64,000 nt of DNA, from the NCBI RefSeq assembly GCF_041242975.1, contig NZ_CP162488.1:2470001-2534000 (forward strand), given 5' to 3'. Of this stretch, positions 36,658 through 47,959 are shown piece after piece. The DNA comes from Xanthomonas sp. DAR 35659. GTDB lineage: Bacteria; Pseudomonadota; Gammaproteobacteria; Xanthomonadales; Xanthomonadaceae. The position numbers and the translations under genes are program-made. The notes under the pieces are model-generated. The model worked only from the letters and a program-made list of their open reading frames with translations, made no database searches and had not been told where the DNA came from. Each line of letters starts with the position of its first letter. The first letter of the stretch is position 1.

Positions 36658-36752
36658 TCCGCGCTCCTGGCGCCTTCGGGGCGCATGCGGCAGGCCGCCG
36701 GACGAGGAGTGTCGCGCGGGGCTGCTGGCAATACCGCGGGTGACGCCGCCGC

Positions 36753-37708
36753 TCAGCGCGCCAGCGGCGGTCCCGGCTTGGTCTCGCCGTCGTCGGTGAC
36801 GCCCTTGAGCAGCAGCTCGGCGATCGGACGGCCATCGGCATCGTGGTGGTACACGTGCAGGTCGCGCTGCGGATACGGAATGCTCAGCCCGTTCTCCAGC
36901 AACTGGTTGCGGATCTGCTCCAGCGTGCTGCTCTTGGCCGCGCCGAAGTCGCCGTTCCTGGCGTAGGCGAACAGCATCAGGTCCACCGTGCTCTCGCCCA
37001 GGTTGGTGACCTGCACGAACGGGGCGGGGGTCTTCAGGATGTTCGGGTTGTCCTGGGCGATCTTCAGCAACAGCTCTTGCGCCTTCTTCAGGTCGTCGCC
37101 ATAGCCGACGCCGACGGTGATTTCCAGGCGCCGGTTGGGCAGGGTGCTGTAGTTGACGATCGGCGCGGTGGTGATGGTGCTGTTGGGCAGGGTCACCATG
37201 CGTTCGTCGAAGGTGCGGATGCGGGTCTGGAAGATGCGGATCTCATCGACCACGCCTTCCTGGCCGGCGACCACCACATGGTCGCCGTCGCGCATCGGTC
37301 GCAGCACGATCAGCATCACCCCGGAGGCGATGTTGGACAGCGAGTCCTTCAGCGCCAGGCCCACCGCCAGGCCGGCGGCGCCGAGCACCGCGAACAGCGA
37401 GGTCGGCGGCACGCCGATCTTCTGCAGCGCGGTCACGAACACCAGCACCAGCATCAGCGCGTAGGCGACGTTGCGCAGGAAGTTGCTGAGCGTGGTTTCC
37501 ACCCGCGCCCGGGTCAGCGCACGCTGCAGCCACAGGCTCAGGCGCTTGGCGACCCACATCCCCACCACCAGGATGACGATCGCCACGCCCCAGTTGAGCG
37601 CGTACTGCGCCCAGTCCAGTTGCCGCCAGTCGAACGGGCGCGCGGCCGGCGCCGCCGGTGCAGCGGTCGTGGCCGCCGTCAGTGCCGTCAGCCACGACTG
37701 CATCGGCA

Positions 37709-37709
<1 letters not shown>
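36753..37709 (-). CDS. Small-conductance mechanosensitive channel (MscS family)
   Basis: 318 residues. Three membrane helices in residues 40-145: YALNWGVAIVILVVGMWVAK, then VAYALMLVLVFVTALQKIG and the pore helix AVLGAAGLAVGLALKDSLSN, the MscS TM3 signature. The beta-domain follows with IVLRPMRDGDHVVVAGQEG. It releases solutes on hypo-osmotic shock. Its ATG overlaps the ppsA stop codon by one base (TGATG), so it is co-translated with ppsA; ATG at 37703 is an alternative start. Confidence 0.92.
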
Positions 37710-40084
<2,375 letters not shown>

Positions 40085-40229
40085 GCGCGATGCTCCGTTA
40101 GGCCATCGCCCGAGGCGGGCTGGATGGCCGCGTCCGTGAGGGAAGAAGCCGATATGATGCAGTGCGCACCCGAGCCGGCACAAGCGAAACGGGCGCATCC
40201 GTTGGGTTTCATCCAGGAGAATGCAGGCA

Positions 40230-41051
40230 ATGTCGACGATCAGACCGGTGTTCTACGTGTCCGATGGAACCGGTATCACCGCTGAAACCATTGGACATAG
40301 CCTGCTCACCCAGTTCAGCGGTTTCAGCTTCGTCACCGACCGCATGTCGTTCATCGACGATCCGGAAAAAGCGCGCGAGGCGGCGCAGCGCATCCATGCC
40401 GCGGGCGAGCGCTACCAGGTTCGGCCGATCGTGGTCAACTCCTGCGTGGATCCGCAATTGAGCATGCTGCTGTCGGAAAGCGGCGCGTTGATGCTGGACG
40501 TGTTCGCGCCCTTCATCGAGCCGCTGGAGCGCGAATTGAACGCGCCGCGGCATTCGCGGGTGGGGCAGGCGCACGGCATGGTCGACTTCGAGACCTACCA
40601 TCGCCGCATCAACGCGATGAACTTCGCGCTGACCCACGACGACGGCATCGCCATCAACTACGACGAGGCCGACCTGATCCTGGTCGCCGTCTCGCGCGCC
40701 GGCAAGACGCCGACCTGCATCTACCTGGCGCTGCACTACGGCGTGCGCGCGGCCAACTACCCGCTGACCGAGGAGGATCTGGAGCACGACCGGCTGCCGC
40801 CGCGGCTGCGCCAGTACCGCAACAAGCTGTTCGGGCTGACCATCGATCCGGACCGCTTGCAGCAGATCCGCCAGGAGCGGCGGCCGAACTCGCGCTATTC
40901 CAACCTGGAGACCTGCCGGCGCGAGGTGGCCGCGGCCGAGACCATGTTCAGGATGGAGCGGATTCCGACCCTCAGTACCACGCATACCTCGATCGAGGAG
41001 ATTTCCAGCAAGGTGCTGGCGACGCTGGGCCTGCAGCGCGAGATGTTCTGA
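40230..41051 (+). CDS. ppsR: PEP synthase regulatory protein (pyrophosphorylase/ADP-dependent kinase)
   Basis: 273 residues of the DUF299 family. [20 protein letters not shown] is the conserved N-terminus; [20 protein letters not shown] is the P-loop-like nucleotide site. It inactivates PpsA by ADP-dependent phosphorylation of a Thr next to the catalytic His and reverses it with phosphate. The second ATG (40230) has AGGAG at a good distance; the ATG at 40221 is too close to it. Divergence from ppsA is the common arrangement. Confidence 0.95.
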   Translation: MSTIRPVFYVSDGTGITAETIGHSLLTQFSGFSFVTDRMSFIDDPEKAREAAQRIHAAGERYQVRPIVVNSCVDPQLSMLLSESGALMLDVFAPFIEPLERELNAPRHSRVGQAHGMVDFETYHRRINAMNFALTHDDGIAINYDEADLILVAVSRAGKTPTCIYLALHYGVRAANYPLTEEDLEHDRLPPRLRQYRNKLFGLTIDPDRLQQIRQERRPNSRYSNLETCRREVAAAETMFRMERIPTLSTTHTSIEEISSKVLATLGLQREMF

Positions 41052-41180
41052 GCGGGGCGGCTTCGCAGCTCATGAAAGGGCAGGGCGCCCGACGCTGCGT
41101 GTCGAGACTTCCAAGGTAGGCCGCGACGGGCGATCCGTCAATGCTGCCGCGCGGCCGCCGCAGCGTGTAGCATCGGGGCC

Positions 41181-41687
41181 ATGCAGCACGCCCTGACCCG
41201 CAGCGAACGCATCCCCCGGCTCAGCCGATTTGGCTGGCTGATGGGCTTGTACGCCGAGAATTTCCTGCACCTCAATCGCCTGTTCGTGCCCTCGGACCTG
41301 GCGGTCGGCAGCTACGTGTCCTCGGTCGGCGACGGCCTGGACCTGCGCCTGGACGTGATCGAGCACCATCGCTACACGGTGGAACTGCGCATCACCTACG
41401 ACCTGTGCGACCCGCTCACCGGCGAGCCGGACCCGTCGGCCTACGTGCGGCTGTACCGCGACGCGCGCCAGGCCGAGACCACGCATTGCTACGTCGGTCG
41501 CCGCTGGCAGGACGTGATGGGGCTGTATCCGCCGCCGGCGGAACTGATCAGCCACCGCATGCGCATGAACACCTTTCTCAGCAAGTGGCTGGAATATCTG
41601 GCCGAACGCGGCCATGGCGTGGCCACGCTGAAGCCGGCCGCGCCGCTGCCGCGTCAGCCCAGCGTCGCGGAGACACCCGCGCTGTAG
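41181..41687 (+). CDS. DUF1249 family protein
   Basis: 168 residues. ERIPRLSRFGWLMGLYAENF is the family's N-terminal signature, followed by LDVIEHHRYTVELRITYDL and DARQAETTHCYVGRRWQDVM. Known genes of this family (YqiB) lie next to nudF and cpdA in E. coli and have no known activity. Here a NUDIX gene follows after 59 bases, which repeats that link. Confidence 0.88.
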   Translation: MQHALTRSERIPRLSRFGWLMGLYAENFLHLNRLFVPSDLAVGSYVSSVGDGLDLRLDVIEHHRYTVELRITYDLCDPLTGEPDPSAYVRLYRDARQAETTHCYVGRRWQDVMGLYPPPAELISHRMRMNTFLSKWLEYLAERGHGVATLKPAAPLPRQPSVAETPAL

Positions 41688-41746
41688 CGCCGTCCACCGC
41701 GGCCGATGCGGCATACTGCGCGCCCGCCGACTCGCCCGCCCGCCGC

Positions 41747-42235
41747 ATGCCCTACACCCCGATCGTCGCCACGCTGGGCTACGTGCTCTCGCCCGACCGC
41801 ACCAAGGTCCTGCTGATCCATCGCAACGCGCGGCCCGGCGACCATCACCTGGGCAAGTACAACGGCCTGGGCGGCAAGGTCGAGCCCGACGAGGACGTGC
41901 TGGACGGCATGCGTCGCGAGATCCGCGAAGAGGCCGGCATCGAGTGCGAGGCGCTGCAATTGCGCGGCACCATCAGTTGGCCCGGCTTCGGCAAGCACGG
42001 CGAGGACTGGCTGGGCTTCCTGTTCCTCATCACCGCCTACAGCGGCGAGCCGTTCACCGAGAACGCCGAGGGCACGCTGGCCTGGGTCCCCGTGGCGGAG
42101 ATGGAATCGCTGCCGCTGTGGGAGGGCGACCGCCATTTCCTGCCGCTGGTGTTCGACGCCGATCCGCGCCCGTTCCACGGGGTGATGCCGTACCGCGACG
42201 GACGCATGCTGTCCTGGTGCTATTCGCGGCTCTGA
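41747..42235 (+). CDS. NUDIX hydrolase, 8-oxo-dGTP/nucleotide diphosphatase type
   Basis: 162 residues. The Nudix box runs from GGKVEPDEDVL through RREIREEAGIEC and matches GX5EX7REUXEEXGU exactly. MPYTPIVATLGYVLSPDR and KYNGLGGKVEP resemble MutT/MTH1-like members that remove oxidised or non-canonical nucleotides. I start at 41747, at the family's usual N-terminus. Substrate is inferred. Confidence 0.9.
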   Translation: MPYTPIVATLGYVLSPDRTKVLLIHRNARPGDHHLGKYNGLGGKVEPDEDVLDGMRREIREEAGIECEALQLRGTISWPGFGKHGEDWLGFLFLITAYSGEPFTENAEGTLAWVPVAEMESLPLWEGDRHFLPLVFDADPRPFHGVMPYRDGRMLSWCYSRL

Positions 42236-42254
42236 CCCGCGCTGAGCCATAAAG

Positions 42255-42525
42255 CCCCTCTCCCGCCGGGAGAGGGGTTGGGGTGAGGGTCCGGCGCGAA
42301 AGCGACTCGCGGAGTTGGGTGCGCGATGCTTCGCCCGTACCCTCATCCGCCCCTACGGGGCACCTTCTCCCGACGGGAGAAGGAAGCGCCGCTAACCCCT
42401 CTCCCGCCGGGAGAGGGGTTGGGGTGAGGGTCCAGCGCGAAAGCGACTCGCGGAGTTTGGGAGCGCGAGGCTTCGCCCGTACCCTCATCCGCCCCTACGG
42501 GGCACCTTCTCCCGACGGGAGAAGG
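42255..42525. repeat. Two tandem copies of a ~130-bp hairpin repeat
   Basis: Copy 1 is 42255-42383 and copy 2 is 42396-42525, about 141 bases apart. Each starts with the hairpin CCCCTCTCCCGCCGGGAGAG and ends with a second hairpin, CCTTCTCCCGACGGGAGAAG, and each contains CCCTCATCCGCCCCTACGGG. This is the common dispersed extragenic repeat of Xanthomonas-type genomes. The first hairpin may also end the NUDIX transcript. Confidence 0.85.
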
Positions 42526-42607
42526 AACAGCCTTACCCCTCATGGCGGTAGAGGATGAGAGCCCGGCGCGGCGCGCGGTCGAACGCCTGCGCGACGCCGC
42601 GACCGGC

Positions 42608-42769
42608 TTGTCCACAGCGGCTGTGGATCGATCCTGCACAAGCCTGTGGGCAAGCGTGGCAAGTCGCTGAAATGGCTGCCCGATTTTCCCGGGTGGCGAA
42701 AATTTCAGCACGCCCGGCTGCGCTTCTCCACAGCCGGTGTGGATGGAATCGCACAAACGTTGTGGATAA
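42608..42769. promoter_or_regulatory. Cluster of DnaA-box-like 9-mers
   Basis: Six 9-mers ending in CCACA lie within 162 bases: 42608 TTGTCCACA (+), 42622 CGATCCACA (-), 42645 TTGCCCACA (-), 42724 TTCTCCACA (+), 42738 CCATCCACA (-) and 42761 TTATCCACA (-, perfect consensus). They form two TCCACA/TGTGGA dyads. The region is non-coding and small hairpins flank it (42781-42795, 42808-42826). It could titrate DnaA or be a degenerate repeat family. Confidence 0.45.
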
Positions 42770-42867
42770 GACCCGCGTGACGTTGCGCCGCAACGCTCGC
42801 CGCTGCGCTGGCGAAAAATTCGCCAGTGTCCAATCCGGCAGCGGGAGCTACGGCGCGCGCCGCGCCG

Positions 42868-43626
42868 CTACTGCGCGGTCCAGCCGCCATCGATGGCGAT
42901 GGTCTGCGCGGTGATGTTGCGCGCTGCCGGCGAAGCCAGGAACGCGACGCAGCCGGCCAGCTCGTCGTAGGCGATGAACACGCCCTTGGGCATCGGCTTG
43001 AGCATCACCTGGGCGACCACGTCGGCTTCGGAAATGCCGCGGGTGCGGGCCTGGTCGGCGATCTGCTTGTCCACCAGCGGCGTCTTGACGTAGCTCGGGC
43101 ACAGCGTGTTGATGGTGATGTCGGTGTCGGCGGTCTCCAGCGCGATCGCCTTGGAGAAGCCGACCAGGCCGTGCTTGGCGGCGACGTAGGCGCTCTTGTA
43201 CGGGCTGGCGACCAGCGAGTGGATGCTGCCGATGTTGACGATGCGGCCGTAACCGCGTGCGCGCATGCCTGGCAGCACCGCCTGGGTCAGCCGCGCCACG
43301 CCGGTCAGCATCACCTCCACCAGCAGGCTCCACTTGGCCATCGGGAACTCCTGCAGCGGCGCCACGTGCTGCAGCCCGGCGTTGTTGACCAGCACGTCCA
43401 CCGGCCGCGACAGCGCCGCCAGCGCGGCGTCGATGCTGGCGGCGCTGCTCACGTCCAGCGTCACCGCCTCGGCCGAGCCGCCGGCCTCGCGCAGCTGCGT
43501 CGCGACCGTGTTCGCCGCGTCCAGGTCCAGGTCGCTGACGACGATGTGGCGGCCGCCGGCGGCCAGTTCGCGGGCGATGCCGGCGCCGATGCCGCTGGCG
43601 GCGCCGGTGATCAGGACGGTCTGCAT
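42868..43626 (-). CDS. hbdH: 3-hydroxybutyrate dehydrogenase (SDR)
   Basis: 252 residues. Rossmann motif TVLITGAASGIGAGIARELA, NNAGLQ, catalytic Ser in NIGSIHSLVASPYKSAYVAA with YKSAYVAAKHG (Tyr-x3-Lys), then LETADTDITINTLCPSYVKT, which is typical of D-beta-hydroxybutyrate dehydrogenase. It oxidises the monomer released from polyhydroxybutyrate to acetoacetate. It lies near phaE-phaC on the opposite strand, which supports the role. Confidence 0.9.
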   Translation of the reverse strand: MQTVLITGAASGIGAGIARELAAGGRHIVVSDLDLDAANTVATQLREAGGSAEAVTLDVSSAASIDAALAALSRPVDVLVNNAGLQHVAPLQEFPMAKWSLLVEVMLTGVARLTQAVLPGMRARGYGRIVNIGSIHSLVASPYKSAYVAAKHGLVGFSKAIALETADTDITINTLCPSYVKTPLVDKQIADQARTRGISEADVVAQVMLKPMPKGVFIAYDELAGCVAFLASPAARNITAQTIAIDGGWTAQ

Positions 43627-43718
43627 GGGAAGCACCTTGACGGGGAGGGAGCTGCCCAGCGTAGCAGCGTGGCGCGACCCTGCCATGGCGGTCGTTCTCC
43701 TGGCCCGCCACCTGCTCG

Positions 43719-43785
43719 TGTAGGAGCGGCTTCAGCCGCGACAGGCTGTCTGATGGTGTCTGTCGCGGCTGAAGCCGCTCCTACA
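43719..43785. repeat. Extragenic palindrome with 25-bp perfect arms
   Basis: TGTAGGAGCGGCTTCAGCCG and its continuation to 43743 pair perfectly with 43761-43785 around a 17-base loop. The element, with the GTAGGAGCGGCTTCAGCCGC core, is dispersed in Xanthomonas and relatives. It lies between divergent hbdH and pssA. Confidence 0.9.
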
Positions 43786-43893
43786 GGGGGCGGCAAGCCG
43801 ACCGCGGCGGTCATGCGCCGTCCTCGCTCGCCAGTGCGTCGGCGCCACGCTACCCTGTGCCGTCGCACCCTTTCCAGCCGGATCCGCCACGCC

Positions 43894-44514
43894 ATGCCGA
43901 TGAAACGCCACTTCTCCATGCTGCGCGAGTTCCAGTTGGCCGACTGGTTCACCCTGGCCAATGCCTTCTGCGGCACCGGCGCGGTGTTCGCGGCGATGCG
44001 CTTCCTGCAGGAGGGCCGGCGCAGCGACCTGTTGATCGGGATGGCGTTGATCCCGCTGGCGTTCGTGTTCGATGCGCTGGACGGGCGCGTGGCGCGCTGG
44101 CGCAAATCCTCCTCCACGCTTGGCCGCGAGCTGGATTCGCTGGCCGACGTGATCTCCTTCGGCGTCGCCCCGGCGGCGCTGGCCTACGCCTGCGGCATGC
44201 AGGGCGGCTGGGACTGGCTGGTGCTGAGTTTCTTCGTGTGCTGTGGCGTCAGCCGCCTGGCGCGCTACAACGTCACCGCCGAGCAACTGGCCGGCGATGG
44301 CGACAAGGTGCCGTACTTCGAGGGCACGCCGATCCCGAGCAGCCTGCTGCTGGTGATCGTGCTGGCGGTCGCCGCCTATCTGGGCCACATCGGCGAGTCG
44401 CTGTGGTTCGGGCAATGGCGCCTGGGGCCGTGGCTGCTGCACCCGCTGGTGCTGCTGTTCGCGCTGTCCGGTTCGCTGATGATCAGCAAGACCCTGCGCA
44501 TTCCCAAGCCCTGA
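43894..44514 (+). CDS. pssA: CDP-diacylglycerol-serine O-phosphatidyltransferase family protein
   Basis: 206 residues with several membrane helices. The CDP-alcohol phosphotransferase motif DG-x2-AR-x8-G-x3-D-x3-D reads in FDALDGRVARWRKSSSTLGR and ELDSLADVISFG. The N-terminus (LADWFTLANAFCGTGAVFAA) matches type II PssA, which makes phosphatidylserine, the precursor of phosphatidylethanolamine. ATG at 43900 is an alternative. phaE starts 45 bases downstream. Confidence 0.85.
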   Translation: MPMKRHFSMLREFQLADWFTLANAFCGTGAVFAAMRFLQEGRRSDLLIGMALIPLAFVFDALDGRVARWRKSSSTLGRELDSLADVISFGVAPAALAYACGMQGGWDWLVLSFFVCCGVSRLARYNVTAEQLAGDGDKVPYFEGTPIPSSLLLVIVLAVAAYLGHIGESLWFGQWRLGPWLLHPLVLLFALSGSLMISKTLRIPKP

Positions 44515-44559
44515 ACGGGCGCAGTTGCTATCATTCGCAGCCGAGTCGGGAGGGTGGCG

Positions 44560-45765
44560 ATGATGGCTAGCGGCGGCAACGATGCCGGCGAGTTCGAGGC
44601 GTTGGCGCGCCGGTACTGGGACGCGTGGCGCGACGCGCTGCGCCAGGGCGGAGCGACGCCCGCGTCGCCGCCAGGCGGCGCTCCTGGTGGCTGGCGCGAG
44701 GCGATCGACGCCTGGGCGCAGTGGCTGCCGCGCGGCGCCGCGGGGCCGGCCGAGGACGCGGTGGCGCAGTTGCAGCGGCAGGCCGGCGACTGGTTCGGCG
44801 CGATGCAGCAGGTCGCCGCGCAGTTCGCCGGGCGCGATGCCAGCAGCGCGGACGTGGCCGAGGCCTGGAAACAGCAGGTGCAGGGCCAGCGCGAGCAGAT
44901 GCTGCAGTGGCTGCTGGGCGCCGCGCGCGGCGCCAACCAGGCCGGGGTGGATCCCTGGTTGCAGCAGGCCGCGCAATGGCTGCAGGGCTGGCAGCGCGAC
45001 AGCGGCCCATGGCTGCAGATGCCCGGCTTCGGCCCGGGGCGCAACCACCACGCGCGCTGGCGCGCCCTGGCCAAGGCGCAGCAGGAGTACCAGGCGCAGC
45101 TGCAGGCCTACCTGGGCCAGTTGCAGGGCGCGATCGATCGCGCCTTCGGCGTGTTCGAGTCCAAGCTGCGCGAGCATGAGGACCCCGGCCGCCAGTTGAC
45201 CAACGCACGCGCGATGTTCGACTTGTGGATCGACGCCGCCGAGGAAGCCTATGCGGCGGCGGCGTTGTCGGAGGAGTTCCGCGAGGCCTACGCCGGCTTC
45301 GCCAATGCGCAGATGCGCCTGCGCTCGTTGCTGCAACGCGAGACCGAGCAGGCCTGCGAGCAACTGGGTCTGCCCACCCGCACCGAACTGGATGCGGCGC
45401 ATCGACGCATCGCCGATCTGGAGCGGCGCCTGCGCCGGCTGGAGCGGGGGGGCGTGCCTGGTGCAGGGGCGGCTTCGGACGCTCCTTCGCGTCCGCAGGC
45501 CGCCGGCGCCGCGGCGCAGTCGCGCTCCGCGCCGGCGATGCCGGATGCGCCCGCGGCACGGCGCTCCGCCAAGCGCACGCCCTCCGGCGCCAACGCCAAG
45601 CGCTCCGCCACCGCCACGCCGGCGGCCAGGTCCACGTCCAACTCCTCCTCCAGGAAACCCAACGCCACGTCGCCGGCGGCCGCGCCGTCCAGGCCGGCCG
45701 CCAAGCCTGTTGCCAAGCCGGCGCGCGGCAAGCCGGGCGTGGTCTCGCGTCGGAGCCGCGCATGA
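44560..45765 (+). CDS. phaE: PHA synthase subunit PhaE
   Basis: 401 residues. The N-terminal part (FEALARRYWDAWRDALRQGG, then WLPRGAAGPAEDAVAQLQRQ) and YQAQLQAYLGQLQGAIDRAF and ELDAAHRRIADLERRLRRLE fit PhaE of class III PHA synthases, which activates PhaC. The last ~110 residues form an Ala/Pro/Lys/Arg-rich, disordered tail that ends KPVAKPARGKPGVVSRRSRA, similar to the histone-like tails of phasins such as PhaF. GGGAGG lies five bases before ATG 44560. Its stop overlaps the phaC start (ATGA). Confidence 0.88.
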   Translation: MMASGGNDAGEFEALARRYWDAWRDALRQGGATPASPPGGAPGGWREAIDAWAQWLPRGAAGPAEDAVAQLQRQAGDWFGAMQQVAAQFAGRDASSADVAEAWKQQVQGQREQMLQWLLGAARGANQAGVDPWLQQAAQWLQGWQRDSGPWLQMPGFGPGRNHHARWRALAKAQQEYQAQLQAYLGQLQGAIDRAFGVFESKLREHEDPGRQLTNARAMFDLWIDAAEEAYAAAALSEEFREAYAGFANAQMRLRSLLQRETEQACEQLGLPTRTELDAAHRRIADLERRLRRLERGGVPGAGAASDAPSRPQAAGAAAQSRSAPAMPDAPAARRSAKRTPSGANAKRSATATPAARSTSNSSSRKPNATSPAAAPSRPAAKPVAKPARGKPGVVSRRSRA

Positions 45766-46838
45766 AAGGGCCATTGAGCTTCAGCAGCGACGACCTGCTG
45801 CAGGAAACGCTGGAACTGCAGCGCAAGCTGTTGGAAGGGCTGCGCGTGCTGCCCGGATTGGACGAGGTGCAGTACGGGGTCACCGAGCGGCAGGAAGTGT
45901 GGCGCGACGGCAAGGTGGTGCTGTACCGCTTCGTCGGCAAGCAGCCGCCCACCGCCAAGGTGCCGCTGCTGATCGTCTATGCGCTGGTCAACCGGCCGTA
46001 CATGGTGGACCTGCAGGCCGACCGCTCGCTGGTGCAGGGTCTGCTGGCGCTGGGCGAGGACGTGTACGTGCTGGACTGGGGCTATCCGGACCGCTCCGAG
46101 CGCTACCTGACCCTGGAAGACTATCTGCTGCGCTACATCGATGGCGCGGTCGACCACTTGCGCGACGCCGGCGGCGGTGCTCCGGTCAACATGCTCGGCA
46201 TCTGCCAGGGCGGCACCTTCTCGCTGTGCTACGCGGCCTTGCAGCCGGCCAAGGTCCGCAACCTGGTGACGATGGTGACGCCGGTGGATTTCCATACCCC
46301 GGACAACATGCTGTCCAACTGGGCGCGGCAGGTGGACGTGGATCTGTTCGTGGACACGCTGGGCAACGTGCCGGCGGATCTGATGAACGTCAGCTACCTG
46401 ATGCTCAAGCCATTTCGCCTGAATCTGCAGAAGTACGTCGGGCTGCTCGACATCCTCGACGATCCGCGCGCGCTGGAGGACTTCCTGCGCATGGAGAAAT
46501 GGATCTTCGATTCGCCCGACCTGGCCGGCGAGACCTTCCGCGAGTTCGTCAAGCAGTTCTACCAGGACAACGCGCTGATGCACGGCCGCGCGCGCATCGG
46601 CGAACATGCCGTGGACCTGGCGCGGGTGACGATGCCGGTGCTCAATGTCTACGCCGAGCAGGACCACCTGGTGCCGCCGGACGCCTCGCGCGCGCTGCGC
46701 GGCCTGGTCGGCAGCGACGACTATGCCGAACTCGGCTTCCGCGGCGGCCACATCGGCATCTACGTCTCGGGCCGCGCGCAGCGCGAGGTGCCGGCGGCGC
46801 TGCACCGCTGGTTGCGCGAGCGCGATGGCGGCGCGTAG
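45762..46838 (+). CDS. phaC: Class III polyhydroxyalkanoate synthase PhaC
   Basis: 358 residues of alpha/beta-hydrolase fold, the length of class III enzymes. The lipase-like box MLGICQGGTFSLCYAALQPA carries catalytic Cys148; YAEQDHLVPPDAS carries the Asp and FRGGHIGIYVSGRAQREVPA the His. It polymerises hydroxyacyl-CoA into PHA granules together with PhaE, its overlapping partner. Confidence 0.94.
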   Translation: MKGPLSFSSDDLLQETLELQRKLLEGLRVLPGLDEVQYGVTERQEVWRDGKVVLYRFVGKQPPTAKVPLLIVYALVNRPYMVDLQADRSLVQGLLALGEDVYVLDWGYPDRSERYLTLEDYLLRYIDGAVDHLRDAGGGAPVNMLGICQGGTFSLCYAALQPAKVRNLVTMVTPVDFHTPDNMLSNWARQVDVDLFVDTLGNVPADLMNVSYLMLKPFRLNLQKYVGLLDILDDPRALEDFLRMEKWIFDSPDLAGETFREFVKQFYQDNALMHGRARIGEHAVDLARVTMPVLNVYAEQDHLVPPDASRALRGLVGSDDYAELGFRGGHIGIYVSGRAQREVPAALHRWLRERDGGA

Positions 46839-46843
46839 CCGGC

Positions 46844-47269
46844 ATGGACCGCGACGTTAAGCGATCCACGCGCCGCGTCGGCCTGCGCTTGCTGGCACTG
46901 GGCATGGTGGGCGTCTGTGCGATGAGCTCGACACTGGCTGCGCCGACGGCGTCCGCCGAGCGCGAGATCCAGGCGCTGCTGGCGACGCTGCAGGCGTCGC
47001 CGTGCCGGTTCCAGCGCAACGGCACCTGGTATCCGGCGGCGCAGGCCGAGGAACACCTGCGTCGCAAGTACGCGTACCTGCGCAAGCGCGCGCTGGCCGC
47101 CAGCGCCGAACAGTTCATCGAACGCGGCGCCAGCCGCAGCAGCGTCAGTGGGCAGGTCTACCGGGTCGCGTGCCCGGGACAGTCCGAGCAGGACGCGGCA
47201 GCCTGGTTCACGCAGCAGTTGACGGCGCTGCGCCGTCACGCCGTGTCGGCGGCGCCGCGACCAGACTGA
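46844..47269 (+). CDS. DUF5329 family exported protein
   Basis: 141 residues. A signal peptide lies in residues 1-33 (RLLALGMVGVCAMSSTLAAP). Then EREIQALLATLQASPCRFQR, NGTWYPAAQAEEHLRRKYAY, AEQFIERGASRSSVSGQVYR and VACPG match DUF5329, a periplasmic family of unknown role; the two cysteines could form a disulfide. It starts five bases after phaC. Confidence 0.82.
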   Translation: MDRDVKRSTRRVGLRLLALGMVGVCAMSSTLAAPTASAEREIQALLATLQASPCRFQRNGTWYPAAQAEEHLRRKYAYLRKRALAASAEQFIERGASRSSVSGQVYRVACPGQSEQDAAAWFTQQLTALRRHAVSAAPRPD

Positions 47270-47297
47270 GCGCGCCTTCGTCGCAGGAGCCACCGTC

Positions 47298-47507
47298 ATG
47301 TCCCAGCCCCAGCCCGCGCGCACGCTGTCGCGCTCGCTCGACGACCGCATGATCGCCGGCGTGATGGGCGGCATCGCGCACCGTTTCGGCTGGAGTCCGA
47401 CCTTGCTGCGCGTGGTGTACGTGGTCGGCTCGATCGCCTCGGCCGCGTTCCCCGGCATCCTGGTGTATCTGATCCTGTGGTTGCTGATTCCCAACGAGGC
47501 CGATTGA
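47298..47507 (+). CDS. PspC domain small membrane protein
   Basis: 69 residues: SRSLDDRMIAGVMGGIAHRF, GWSPTLLRVVYVVGSIASAA and a membrane segment FPGILVYLILWLLIP, which together make the PspC domain of the phage-shock family. It has no DNA-binding or kinase part. Stop TGA overlaps the TTG of the next gene. Confidence 0.9.
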   Translation: MSQPQPARTLSRSLDDRMIAGVMGGIAHRFGWSPTLLRVVYVVGSIASAAFPGILVYLILWLLIPNEAD

Positions 47508-47956
47508 GGCCGGTGCTGTCCGCGCTGCGCCTGGCCGGCTTCGTGCTGGGCGCGTTGTGGGCCTCGCCCAATACGTTGCTCGGCCTCAGCGCCGGGCTCG
47601 TCGCGCTACCGTTCGGGGCGCGAGCCCGCATCAGCCGCCGCGAGCTGGCGCTGGTGTTCGACCGCGTTCCCTGGGGGCCGCGCGGCGCCATGACCCTGGG
47701 CAACGCGATTCTGGTCAGCGCCGACGACCTCGACGTGGCCTGCGCGACCTACGAGCATGCCGCTGGCCGCTGCCGGCATCCGCCGGTGCGCCTGGGCGAC
47801 CACGAACGCGCCCACGTGCTGCAGTACCTGGTGTTGGGGCCGCTGTTCCTGCCGGTCTACCTGGCCTGCGGCGGGGTCAGCGTGCGCAACCCGTTCGAGC
47901 GCGCCGCCGACCGCTACGCCTTGCATGGCCGCGGGTGGTGGCCGGGATTGCGCTGA
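47504..47956 (+). CDS. Small membrane-associated protein with HExxH motif
   Basis: 150 residues from TTG at 47504 (TTGA overlap with the PspC stop); GTG at 47513 is the other option. N-terminal membrane segment (LRLAGFVLGALWASPNTLLG). GDHERAHVLQYLVLGPLFLP contains HERAH, a zinc-metalloprotease-type HExxH, followed by a hydrophobic helix and NPFERAADRYALHGRGWWPG. I know the pattern as an uncharacterised proteobacterial family; activity is unproven. It is translationally linked to PspC. Confidence 0.72.
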   Translation: MRPVLSALRLAGFVLGALWASPNTLLGLSAGLVALPFGARARISRRELALVFDRVPWGPRGAMTLGNAILVSADDLDVACATYEHAAGRCRHPPVRLGDHERAHVLQYLVLGPLFLPVYLACGGVSVRNPFERAADRYALHGRGWWPGLR

Positions 47957-47959
47957 GCG

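Noticed and set aside
42255..42525. Possible CRISPR array
   Set aside because: Only two units with ~141-base period and internal hairpins; no short direct repeats with unique spacers.
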